From an uncultured Caldilineaceae bacterium (GTDB lineage Bacteria > Chloroflexota > Anaerolineae > Caldilineales > Caldilineaceae): a stretch of DNA of 64,000 nucleotides. A program made the translations under genes and the position numbers. Of this stretch, positions 36,044 through 44,749 are shown piece by piece. How positions within the stretch are numbered: position 1 is the stretch's first letter; each line of letters opens with the position of its first letter. The stretch covers positions 1,302,001 to 1,366,000 of the forward strand of contig OX638330.1 of the NCBI GenBank assembly GCA_951812725.1. Reading direction: 5' to 3'. The notes under the pieces are model-generated. The model did no database searches. It saw nothing but the letters and a program-made list of their open reading frames with translations, and had not been told where the DNA came from.

Positions 36044-38206
36044 TTGAGTACACCTCCATGTGCTCCGTTTGAACCTGATGACCATACAGTTGTCCTTTAT
36101 CACTTCGACGAGGGCAAAGGCAACGAGACCAGCGACGCCTGCGGCGACCACCAACTGACATTGCGCGCGCACCGCCGGTCGCAGTGGGGTTCTCATGCGG
36201 GCTTCGGCGCCAGCGCGCAGTTCTGCCGCCGCGAGGATGACGCAGACCTGTTGGTTGGACCGACAAACAATGACAAACTCCACCTCCGGCCCTGTACATC
36301 GGCGTGGACGGTAGAAGCCTGGGTGCGTTACGCGGGCGCAGGCGGCCTCGATCAGGGGAACACCTATGTGAACATCTGTGGGACGGAAGACGAAGGTCTG
36401 GGCCTCCCAATTGGTATGCGCGGGGGCTGGAATTTCTCCCTTCACTGCTTTACACGCCCCGGCACGCTGCAGGATGGGCTCTTCCCCGGCGCCCGCTTTA
36501 TGGGTTCCCCGCGCGGTCGAGATCCAAATCACGACACGAGCGGTCTTCTCTTACAAAACGCCAAAGCCGGCGGCTGGACCAGCGCCGACCCACCCAGGAT
36601 CAGAGATAACGAGTGGCACCATGTCGCCTGGCAGTTTCGTTACCTTGATCAGACGCACTTCTTCTTTCTGGACGGTCAACTCATCCGCCGCGTCCAGCTT
36701 CCCCTGCCCAACGACACACAGGGACGGGTTGTCAATGATACAGAGAATGTCGGCGTTCCCTTTGTGGTCGGCGGCTTCCTCCACTCCCAGGATCCGCCAA
36801 AACTCTTGGGGTTCGGCAATTTCGATGGTGAAATCGATGAGATCCGTATCTCCAGCATCATGCGCTATCCGGTGGCGGAGCGGCTGTCTATCGTTCGGCG
36901 GGAACTGCCCGCGGCTACGTTCAATGCTCCATACTCGGTTCAGATGTCGACCGACGCAGCCAGTGGCGCCGTCCAATGGGAGCTGGCTGAAGGACGGTTG
37001 CCCACAGGGCTGACCCTGGACAGCAAGTCAGGGGCCATCGGTGGCAAACCAACTGTGGCGGTAGAACACCAGCCCCTCGATCTGCTTGCCGCCGACGCAA
37101 GCGGGCGTACTCATCGGCATCGCTTCCACTTGAGCGTTCGCTGCGGGCAACTCAGCACGGATTCTGTGCCCCCTGCCTTCGTTGGAAGCTCGTATCGTGC
37201 ACAAATTGGAACTTGCCATATGGTCGCGCCAATCTCGTGGACGATTGCGAGCGGCGCCCTACCCGATGGACTGCAACTCGACAGCGAAACGGGCGAACTG
37301 GCAGGCACGCCATCCAAAGCCGGCGCCAGCCGCTTCCAGGTCAGGGCGGTCGATGCTATCGGCCAAAGCCGGCAGGAGGAGATCGCACTGAAAGTTCTGC
37401 CGGCGGAGCTTCTTGTCATCGGGCCGGACGAAGATACGGTTGTCCTCTATGACTGGCAGGGGCCGAATGGCCGGCTCATCCCCGATGTCATGGGTGACGA
37501 GGAGCTGACCTTGACGTGGACCAACATAGGCGGCGACAGGCGCGTCTCCTGGCCCGGTCGCAGGGGCCGCTTTCCCCAGGATACCGGCCACGGCGAGCAC
37601 GGCTTTGTGGGACCCCAGGGCAACGAAAAGCTGGATCTGCGAACCTGCAAAGAGGCCTGGACGGTGGAAGCCTGGGTCAGACGGGGCGGCCCCCTGCAGG
37701 CACATGGAGAGAAGGCCGACTATCACCACCAGCCCTTCACGTTCGGGCACATCTGCGGTACATACGACAAGACGGAACAGGGGGTCTGGGAGCTCTATCT
37801 CTCCTCCCGCAATTCGCCCGACGGGAGCATGGCGCCCGGCGCTCATTTTCTGGGGGCCGAGCCGGGGCAGGAACTGATGGATCTGCATCCGTGGACGCGT
37901 CCCGGCGGGCTTGTGGCGGGCACGGATGATGCGGGCATCAGCGATACTGAATGGCACCATGTGGCGTGGCAGTACGGGGCCGGCGAGGATCTTCACCAGC
38001 TGTTTCTGGACGGGTTCCTGATCTGGCAGATGCACAGCCCCGACGGCCGCAGACTGGTCAACAACCGCAGGCACAGTGCCCAATTCAGCGTCTCCACGCG
38101 CCTGAAGGGATACGCTCGGTACGGGGGCGCGTTTGACTTTCTGGGCGAGGGCCACTTTTTCGGCCAAATCGGCGAGATCCGCATCTCGTCTATCATGAGG
38201 TATTGA
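36044..38206 (+). CDS. LamG - Ig-like - Ig-like - LamG multidomain protein
   Basis: About 720 residues. The N-terminal region (about 10-280) and C-terminal region (about 480-715) are both concanavalin/LamG-type jelly rolls. They share AWTVEAWVR, EWHHVAWQ and FLDG motifs and the ending GEIRISSIMRY. Between them are two Ig-like (He_PIG/cadherin-like) repeats, each with a GLxLDSxTGxxxGxP motif (near 325-345 and 405-425). A TTG start at 36044 follows AGGAGA. There is no signal peptide. The architecture suggests carbohydrate binding; no catalytic residues were recognised. Confidence 0.78.
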   Translation: MSTPPCAPFEPDDHTVVLYHFDEGKGNETSDACGDHQLTLRAHRRSQWGSHAGFGASAQFCRREDDADLLVGPTNNDKLHLRPCTSAWTVEAWVRYAGAGGLDQGNTYVNICGTEDEGLGLPIGMRGGWNFSLHCFTRPGTLQDGLFPGARFMGSPRGRDPNHDTSGLLLQNAKAGGWTSADPPRIRDNEWHHVAWQFRYLDQTHFFFLDGQLIRRVQLPLPNDTQGRVVNDTENVGVPFVVGGFLHSQDPPKLLGFGNFDGEIDEIRISSIMRYPVAERLSIVRRELPAATFNAPYSVQMSTDAASGAVQWELAEGRLPTGLTLDSKSGAIGGKPTVAVEHQPLDLLAADASGRTHRHRFHLSVRCGQLSTDSVPPAFVGSSYRAQIGTCHMVAPISWTIASGALPDGLQLDSETGELAGTPSKAGASRFQVRAVDAIGQSRQEEIALKVLPAELLVIGPDEDTVVLYDWQGPNGRLIPDVMGDEELTLTWTNIGGDRRVSWPGRRGRFPQDTGHGEHGFVGPQGNEKLDLRTCKEAWTVEAWVRRGGPLQAHGEKADYHHQPFTFGHICGTYDKTEQGVWELYLSSRNSPDGSMAPGAHFLGAEPGQELMDLHPWTRPGGLVAGTDDAGISDTEWHHVAWQYGAGEDLHQLFLDGFLIWQMHSPDGRRLVNNRRHSAQFSVSTRLKGYARYGGAFDFLGEGHFFGQIGEIRISSIMRY

Positions 38207-38247
38207 CCTTTTCGATTGCCATTTTCGGTCCAAACAGGAGATGAATC

Positions 38248-39645
38248 GTGAGAAACTGGGGGCTTGGCCAGGGAAAGTGGGTGTTTGTCGATTGGATGGG
38301 CATAGAACCAGGCTATGGAACGCAATGGGGTGGCGCCGTTACCGAGGGCTGGTGCGTTCCGCAGGGAATTACGCTCAAAGTGCACGAGCCCACAGTAGAC
38401 CCTACATTGGTGATCGCTGCCGATCAGCCTTGGGAGCAGGGCTACATATCAGCGTATTCGACGTTCCTCGAGGATGGCGGGACGCTGCGCTGCTGGTATG
38501 AAAACGGCGGCGGAATCGGCTATGCCGAGTCGCACGACGGCGTCACCTGGCAGAAACCCAATCTGGGCCTTCAAGAGTGGAATGGATCGACCGATAACAA
38601 CCTGATCGACATCAACCGTCATGGCCACGGAATCTTCATCGATCCAGTGGCCGTCGAATCCGAAAGGTACAAAATGGTCAGCTGTCACTGGACGGAGACC
38701 GAACGCAAAGTTCTAGGCGCGGTTTCCGCGGACGGCCTCCACTGGACTCCTCTGCCCCGGCCTCTGATGGAGCACCAGCATGCTGACACCCAGAACATCG
38801 CCCTTTATGATGCGACTCAGGGCAAGTATGTACTCTACACGCGCCAAATGGATGGGGTGTCGAACCGCCGCGGTATCAACCGGTCTGTATCGGACAGTTT
38901 TCGGCACTTTCCCGACTCCGAGCCGGTCATGGAGAACAATCCTCTCGATGCGCCCGACCTGGATATCTATTGCAATGGCTATTCCCCCTGGCCCGGCGCG
39001 ACCGACGCGCATCTGATGCGGCTGTCGATGTACGAGCGCACGCCCGATACGATGAATGTACATCTGGCCACCAGCCGCGACGGCATGGTCTGGCATAGGC
39101 CGCTGGGTCAAAATGCCTGGATCGAGACCGTACCATCTGCCACGGGGAAATACAATACCGTCTACGCTTGCGCAGGGGTTGTTTCTACGGGCAATGGGGA
39201 GTGGTCCACCTATGTTGGCGTCAACCGACTGCTGCACAACGAGCCGGTCGACCGCAAAACGAGCGAGCTAGGCGTGTCGGGGCTGGTACGGGCCGCGGTA
39301 CGCGAGGACGGGTTTGTCTCAGTTTCCAGCCGCGGACGCGGCGGCTTCTGGACGGTTCCCTTCGAGCTGAACTCGGATTCAATCAGCATCAATGCGCATA
39401 CCCTATACTCGGGATTCCTGCGCTGCCAGATTCTGTCCTCCAGCCCCGGCGACGTGGGCAGCGACACGCGATTCATCCGCGATATGGAGGGCTTCACGCT
39501 TGACGACTGCCAGCCGCTTGTCGGGGATCACATTGACACGCCTCTCACCTGGAACGGCAGCGCTGATCTGAGCCATCTGCGGGGTCAGACGGTCCGCCTC
39601 AGATTTGACCTCTACAAGGCAGACCTGTACGCCATTCGATTCTGA
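38248..39645 (+). CDS. Beta-propeller glycoside-hydrolase-like protein
   Basis: 465 residues starting at a GTG with CAGGAG upstream. Repeats such as YAESHDGVTWQKPNL, SADGLHWTPL and ATSRDGMVWHRPL are propeller-blade motifs like those in GH32/43-type proteins. The last 90 residues (GFTLDDCQPLVGD, VRLRFDLYKADLYAIRF) form a module that recurs at the ends of the proteins encoded at 42229 and 48529. It lies 41 bp after the LamG protein. I cannot assign catalytic acids, so enzyme activity is uncertain. Confidence 0.65.
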   Translation: MRNWGLGQGKWVFVDWMGIEPGYGTQWGGAVTEGWCVPQGITLKVHEPTVDPTLVIAADQPWEQGYISAYSTFLEDGGTLRCWYENGGGIGYAESHDGVTWQKPNLGLQEWNGSTDNNLIDINRHGHGIFIDPVAVESERYKMVSCHWTETERKVLGAVSADGLHWTPLPRPLMEHQHADTQNIALYDATQGKYVLYTRQMDGVSNRRGINRSVSDSFRHFPDSEPVMENNPLDAPDLDIYCNGYSPWPGATDAHLMRLSMYERTPDTMNVHLATSRDGMVWHRPLGQNAWIETVPSATGKYNTVYACAGVVSTGNGEWSTYVGVNRLLHNEPVDRKTSELGVSGLVRAAVREDGFVSVSSRGRGGFWTVPFELNSDSISINAHTLYSGFLRCQILSSSPGDVGSDTRFIRDMEGFTLDDCQPLVGDHIDTPLTWNGSADLSHLRGQTVRLRFDLYKADLYAIRF

Positions 39646-39717
39646 ATCGACTGGCGACGCCAAGAACAAACCGAGTATCGTCTCAGCGGGATTCCAGGTG
39701 TCGTTCTTGAAGTTCTG

Positions 39718-40007
39718 GTTACTACCCAGCCATAACTGATTTGCGAACCTGAAGGAGGCGAGTGAAGGTGTTTACTCTCTCCTCCTTCTCTGTCTTATGG
39801 GCGGTCGGGCCTTCGGCCCTCCCTTGTGCAGGGGCTGCGCCCCCGCAACGCCCCCCTACAAAAACATGCCTCATCGACCGTACGTACTGTTTCCAGCTGG
39901 GCGTCTCGTCAATCGTGGCGGCCAACGAGCACACGATGAGATAGCCCAATTGGCGGCGAGACTGAAGGTCTGGTCCACATAGGCACTGTATATGGCTTGG
40001 TAGCTGC
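39718..40007 (-). mobile_element. MITE-like element, short form (copy 4)
   Basis: 290 bp in reverse orientation. The ends are GTTACTACCCAGCC and, on the other strand, GCAGCTACCAAGCC. Perfect 8-bp duplications AAGTTCTG flank it at 39710-39717 and 40008-40015. The G-rich hairpin lies at 39799-39882. It separates a propeller gene from the Kelch gene. Confidence 0.9.
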
Positions 40008-40132
40008 AAGTTCTGTATGATCTAAGTAGGGCGAGGCACGGGTGCCAGTGCGTTTCCAGGTGCCCGAGCGGCATGCTTGACCCCTTATCTCAGATTGTAT
40101 ACACTTCCGTAGGATCACAGCGAACCTGGAAC

Positions 40133-41227
40133 ATGACTCTGCAAATAACATGGCAGGAAGCTCCTGTCTATCCCGCACTAATCAAAGGCCCCTCTGTCGG
40201 CATTGTCGACGGCAGCCTCCTTGTCGCCGGCGGCATGGCCTACCCCTGGCGTGAAGCAGAGTACGGTTTCGGCGCGCCGATCATTGATGACGTCGACGAC
40301 GCGCAGGATGGAGCACCACCGATCGGCGAGTGGTATCCTCTGCCTCCCATCCCGATAGGTCCGGGCTGGACATCCGGAACGGCTGTTGCCGGCGGCCTGG
40401 CTGTTGTGGGAGGAAGACGCCGCGCGGTCGGCAATCGGGCAACCGCCGATGTCTGGTTCCTCGACGTTCAGGCCGGGGCAACAGATTGGGTGAAGCTGCC
40501 GGACCGCCCCACTACTGCGATGGTGGCGACCACCTTTGCCCACGACGACCAGCTCTACACCGCCTTCGGCACTGACTGGCACCCGCACGAACATGCTACC
40601 GGCGACCCCAACATCTACCGGATGGACGTTCGCGGCAATGGTACATGGGCGGTCGTGGCCCGCTTTCCCGGCGAGCCGCGCTGGATGTGCGGAATGGGCA
40701 TTTGCAGCGGCAAGCTCTACGTCGTCGGCGGCCATGACATCCCCGTCGGCGGTGTCGTTGAGCCCAAGCCTCACAACGCCTTCCGCCTGTTTGCGGACCC
40801 TGCAGCGCACGGCGGCAAGATCAGCCATGTCACCTTTCGTGAAAACTGGGAATGTGACCTGGCAACAGGGGAATGGCGAGAGTTGCCGCGTCCGCCACGG
40901 GCCTTTGTTGCCGACGCCTTCACGGTGGCGGATCGGTGGATCGTGCTGACCGGCGGCCAGAGCTGGGTTGTCAATCCTGACGGGTCTTCAGTCCTCATCA
41001 TGGGTCATGTGCCAGAGTTGGACCTGATCTGTCTTTCGCACGAGGTCTGGGCCTATGACACGCAGGAAGGAAGCTGGCTGGCTCTCGATCCATTGCCCTA
41101 CGGTATCGCGTCTCACCGGGTTGCCGTCTGGAAAGATCGAGTATTTCTCGTCGGCAACGAGACGCGCGACAAGATACGCAGCAACACATTCGGGACGGTC
41201 TTCGCAGGTAAGATTGACATCGATTGA
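40133..41227 (+). CDS. Kelch-repeat beta-propeller protein
   Basis: 364 residues. Kelch-like blades are visible as repeating Gly-Gly pairs after hydrophobic strands with a Trp or Tyr later in the unit, for example GSLLVAGGM, GLAVVGGRRR, KLYVVGGHD, RWIVLTGGQ and RVFLVGNET. There is no signal peptide. The start is uncertain; another ATG 60 bp upstream is in frame. Its stop lies 47 bp before the next dioxygenase gene. Function is unknown; relatives include sugar-acid mutarotases such as NanM and structural propellers. Confidence 0.68.
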   Translation: MTLQITWQEAPVYPALIKGPSVGIVDGSLLVAGGMAYPWREAEYGFGAPIIDDVDDAQDGAPPIGEWYPLPPIPIGPGWTSGTAVAGGLAVVGGRRRAVGNRATADVWFLDVQAGATDWVKLPDRPTTAMVATTFAHDDQLYTAFGTDWHPHEHATGDPNIYRMDVRGNGTWAVVARFPGEPRWMCGMGICSGKLYVVGGHDIPVGGVVEPKPHNAFRLFADPAAHGGKISHVTFRENWECDLATGEWRELPRPPRAFVADAFTVADRWIVLTGGQSWVVNPDGSSVLIMGHVPELDLICLSHEVWAYDTQEGSWLALDPLPYGIASHRVAVWKDRVFLVGNETRDKIRSNTFGTVFAGKIDID

Positions 41228-41274
41228 CACAGTCCGATTTGCGCTATTGTGAAAAAGTAAGGGAACGAACAACC

Positions 41275-42177
41275 ATGCAATCCATGACCGTAGCAGACGG
41301 AACCAGAGTCACCATGGCCGGTCACGAGCTAGTCTTCGGCCAGAACATTTTCACGCCGCGCGACGCCAATGACATTGCCGACGACATGCCCGCCCTCCAT
41401 GCCAGAATCGAGGAGGACGGCTACCTGTTGATTCGCGATTTCTACGATCGCGATGCGATTATGGCCGCCCGCGCCGATATACTTTCCTACCTGTCTGCAG
41501 AGGGCTTGCTGGATCCTGACTCCCCGCCTGATAAGGGCGTGATAGGTCCCGAAAATGAAGGCGCGGTCCTGCGCAACGAGGTTGTCGTCAACATGCAGGC
41601 CTATTTGCGCGTAGTCAACTCCGAGCGTATTATGGCTTTTTTCGAACAGTTCCTGGGCGGCCCGGCCCTGACACTGGACCACAAATGGCCGCGTGCAGTC
41701 CGGCGGGGACAAAGTACGGGTGCGCACTACGACGTCGTCTTTATGGGCGCCGGGACCAAGGAACTCTACACGGTCTGGACGCCGTTGGACGACCTCTCGC
41801 TGGAGATGGGCACGCTGGCCTTTTGCCCCGGCTCGAACAAGCTGGATGCCTTGCGGCGTACGTATGGCGCGGCTGACGCGCACAATGATATGACCGAGGG
41901 CCATCTTAGCCGCAACCCGCTTGAACTGATCGACATTTTGGACGTCAAGTGGTCATCCACCCCGTTTCGCGCCGGTGATGTCATTATCTTCGGCATGTAC
42001 TTCCTGCACGGCTCGCTCGACAACGTCTCGGACCGCTACCGCCTCAGCACCGACAACCGCTATCAGCTCGCCTCCGAGCCGGTCGATGAACGCCATATGG
42101 GGCCGCAGCCCGACCAGATTCCCAAGGCCGAGAATCGCAAGACGATGGCCGAAATGCGGGAAAAGTGGGGAATCTGA
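41275..42177 (+). CDS. Phytanoyl-CoA dioxygenase family protein
   Basis: 300-residue PhyH-type oxygenase. The metal triad is HYD (His151, Asp153) and the distal His245 in FLHGSLDN, with an Arg at about 254-256 as 2-oxoglutarate anchor. The N-terminal half (DGYLLIRDFYDRDAI) is typical. The ATG at 41275 has AAGGGA upstream; a longer frame overlaps the Kelch gene end. It is followed 51 bp later by a glycosidase-like gene, so it is part of this sugar-associated group. Confidence 0.86.
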   Translation: MQSMTVADGTRVTMAGHELVFGQNIFTPRDANDIADDMPALHARIEEDGYLLIRDFYDRDAIMAARADILSYLSAEGLLDPDSPPDKGVIGPENEGAVLRNEVVVNMQAYLRVVNSERIMAFFEQFLGGPALTLDHKWPRAVRRGQSTGAHYDVVFMGAGTKELYTVWTPLDDLSLEMGTLAFCPGSNKLDALRRTYGAADAHNDMTEGHLSRNPLELIDILDVKWSSTPFRAGDVIIFGMYFLHGSLDNVSDRYRLSTDNRYQLASEPVDERHMGPQPDQIPKAENRKTMAEMREKWGI

Positions 42178-42228
42178 GCCCGCCGGCAGCAACAACAGCA
42201 ACGCACACCATGGGGATCCCAAACTGCT

Positions 42229-43872
42229 ATGTCGCATCCTGAGCCGAAGAGCCCCACCGAACCACTCGACATTCAACAGAAGACTGAGGCCATCTTAAGT
42301 GGCAGCCACCCCGTCGAAAGGGATTATCCCTATATTCCTCCCGACTATAAGGTCCCCTTTCCTCACATCGGCACAGACAGACAGCTCTTCCTGGACAACT
42401 ACATTCTCGACCACCTGGACGGCGTGCGCAGGGAGATATGCGCCCCAACCAAGAGCCCCGAGCCGCTGCTGTCCTGGTCGGACCTCCCATGGGAGCAGGT
42501 GCAGTTCAACCCGGGCACGGCCGGCGTCGTTCACGACCCGGACGACGGTTTGTTCAAGATGTGGTACTGGCAAGGGTTAGCCAACGACCCTTTCAACACG
42601 GGCCAGGTCCTCTGTTACGCCGAGTCGAAAGACGCCCTCCACTGGGAGAAACCGCTGCGCGACGACTGCCTACCCTTCCAGGGCCACACCGCAACCAACA
42701 TCGTTCATCCCGACGTGTCCCAGTCCGGCCTGGCCCTGAACCATGACCGCGCAGACAGCGAGCGAAAATACCTGCTCGTGAACTGGCCCCCCGAGACTGC
42801 CGCCAAGAGGCCGCCCGGCAGCCCCCGCCTCTCCAGCGTCGACGCCTCGCCCGACGGCATCCACTGGCACACGATCAGCGAGTCAAGTCGTTTTCCCCAT
42901 CACCATGAGCAAAAGATTATCTGGGACGAAAGCATCCAGCGCTATATAGGCTACAGCCAGTACTCCCACCACCAGGACTTCCTCTACCGCAAGCGCCAAA
43001 TAGGCCGCCAGGAGAGTCCAGATTTCATCAACTGGTCGCCCAAAGAGGTAGTCCTGACCGCCGACTGGGACCCGAACCTGCCGCCCGATCTGGAGATGCA
43101 CGATATGTCGGTGCGCAAGGTTGGTGGGCTCTACATCGGCATTGCCGGTGAGTTCCTGGCCGAGCCTTTCTGGCAGGAGCGCGAAGGCCACAACTGGCGC
43201 GATCAGGCTTTTTGCCGCCTCGGACTGTACACGAGCCGCGACAGCAAGCGCTGGCACCGGGTCGGCGGCCCTGAATCCTGGGTCGACACCGGTTCGCCGG
43301 GCGATCAAGATTATGGCTTCGCCTGCTTTACCCCGGCAGGCGAGCTGGTCCATGACGGGAAGCTAGTGGTCCCCTACTGCGCAAATCCCCAGAAGCAGAG
43401 CTGGCTGGGTGGGACGCCCCCCCGCCCAATGTATCCGCAGGATGCGTTCGAGCGGCGCCAGAAAGCGTGGCGCGCCCGCCAGGCGCTGCAGGGCGATCCG
43501 CGAACAAAGAGGGCGGTTGGCGGCCTGATACTGCGCGAGGACGGCTGGGCCAGGCTCCTGCCCGAGTACGAAACCGGCCAGGTTTACACGAAGCAGTTCG
43601 TATTTGAAGGCGATGCTCTGCGCGTAAACACCGACTGCCATTATGGGTATCTGCAGGTCGAACTCCTCGACCCAACGTTCACGCCATACGAGGGATTTTC
43701 GGCTGAGCTATGTGACCCGGTAACCGGCGCGCCCGGCCAAATCTGGCACACCATCAACTGGCAGGGAAAGAGCGACCTGCGCACGCTGTGGAATAAGCCG
43801 GTGCGCATCCGCTTTACCCTGCACGAAGCCAGCATCTACGCTTTTCAGTTTTTCGAATCCATGACAGAATGA
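42229..43872 (+). CDS. Glycoside-hydrolase-like beta-propeller protein (paralogue family)
   Basis: 547 residues. The segment RQLFLDNYILDHLDGV near residue 45 and then LFKMWYW and CYAESKDALHWEKPL are typical of a protein group with a GH32/43-like five-bladed propeller. The C-terminal module (ALRVNTDCHYGYLQVELLD, WNKPVRIRFTLHEASIYAFQF) matches the proteins encoded at 38248 and 48529. It is 42 percent or more colinear by eye with the latter only in blocks; I did not align it. There is no signal peptide. Substrate and activity are unknown. Confidence 0.68.
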   Translation: MSHPEPKSPTEPLDIQQKTEAILSGSHPVERDYPYIPPDYKVPFPHIGTDRQLFLDNYILDHLDGVRREICAPTKSPEPLLSWSDLPWEQVQFNPGTAGVVHDPDDGLFKMWYWQGLANDPFNTGQVLCYAESKDALHWEKPLRDDCLPFQGHTATNIVHPDVSQSGLALNHDRADSERKYLLVNWPPETAAKRPPGSPRLSSVDASPDGIHWHTISESSRFPHHHEQKIIWDESIQRYIGYSQYSHHQDFLYRKRQIGRQESPDFINWSPKEVVLTADWDPNLPPDLEMHDMSVRKVGGLYIGIAGEFLAEPFWQEREGHNWRDQAFCRLGLYTSRDSKRWHRVGGPESWVDTGSPGDQDYGFACFTPAGELVHDGKLVVPYCANPQKQSWLGGTPPRPMYPQDAFERRQKAWRARQALQGDPRTKRAVGGLILREDGWARLLPEYETGQVYTKQFVFEGDALRVNTDCHYGYLQVELLDPTFTPYEGFSAELCDPVTGAPGQIWHTINWQGKSDLRTLWNKPVRIRFTLHEASIYAFQFFESMTE

Positions 43873-43884
43873 GCGCAGGCAGGC

Positions 43885-44722
43885 GTTATCGCTTATACAG
43901 TGGCCATAAAGACATTGACGGCGCCTGACTGGACCAGCACTGCATGCCCGCCGCCTTTCAGACTATCTCATCGTGAATTTGTTGGCAGCAGTCATCTTTG
44001 ATGAGCCGCACAGATGGAATCAGGCCGCACGGTCGATGAGGCATGTTTTTGTAGGGGAGCGTTGCGGGGGCGCGGAACTGCAGTGGTCAGGGGTCGGTGG
44101 TCAGTGATTAGGTTCCGTTGACATTTTGGGAAGGCTGTTCAGATGTCAACAAGAACTGAAGGCCTGCAGGCCTGTCATGGATGTTTCTCGCTTGAATGTT
44201 GCAATAGAGAAAACCAATTGATCCGCGAAGTCACGCGAAGTCACGCGAAGGGTCGCGAAGAACACCTTTTTGTCGGCGGAGGACGCGGAGAACACCAAAG
44301 GTGGATCAGATTTTCTATGCGTGACTGCGCCGCCCTTCGCCGATCAGGCGTAATTTGCGCCCGGAAGTCGTTGTTCAGACAAACGTCAACGAGCCCTAGT
44401 AACTTCTGCGGTTGGAGGTCGGTGGGCGGTGGGTTGAAGCGGCAAGTGGGGGAGTAGACTCCGTTCGCCAGACACGATGCTGGGGAAGAGTAAACACGGT
44501 CGGTGAGGCATGTTTTTGTAGGGGGGCGTTGCGGGGGCGCAGCCCCTGCACAAGGGAGGGCCGAAGGCCCGACCGCCCATAACAGCAGTGATCAGTGGTC
44601 AGTGGTCGGTTATCAGAGACTGCGGCGATTGATTGAGGATTGGTGTGAAGAGAAATGAGGAGAGAGAAGACATATTTGCTCGCCTTGTACGGGGTCGCAA
44701 TTTGATTGTAGCTGAGCAGTCA
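43885..44722 (+). mobile_element. MITE-like element, long form, interrupted (copy 5)
   Basis: Composite region upstream of the selenoprotein. It holds a partial G-rich hairpin (44030-44078) with the same break (GCGCGGAACTGCAGTGGTCAG) as at 7215-7238, then about 290 bp not present in copy 1 (about 44108-44397), then the segment shared with 7258-7434, and a right arm ending GTAGCTGAGCAGTCAT. The left boundary is approximate and no target duplication was found. Short reading frames inside are not credible genes. Confidence 0.6.
44225..44262 (+). repeat. Short tandem repeat (GCGAAGTCAC type)
   Basis: The 10-base unit GCGAAGTCAC occurs twice in a row, followed by degenerate units (GCGAAGGGTC, GCGAAGAACAC). 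It lies inside the extra segment that interrupts MITE copy 5. Confidence 0.7.
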
Positions 44723-44749
44723 TCGTTTGGAAATGAAAAGGAGACAAGC

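Noticed and set aside
44143..44457. 104-codon frame upstream of the selenoprotein gene
   Set aside because: It lies across repeat-derived DNA and the nested segment, has no RBS, and its translation has no family features.
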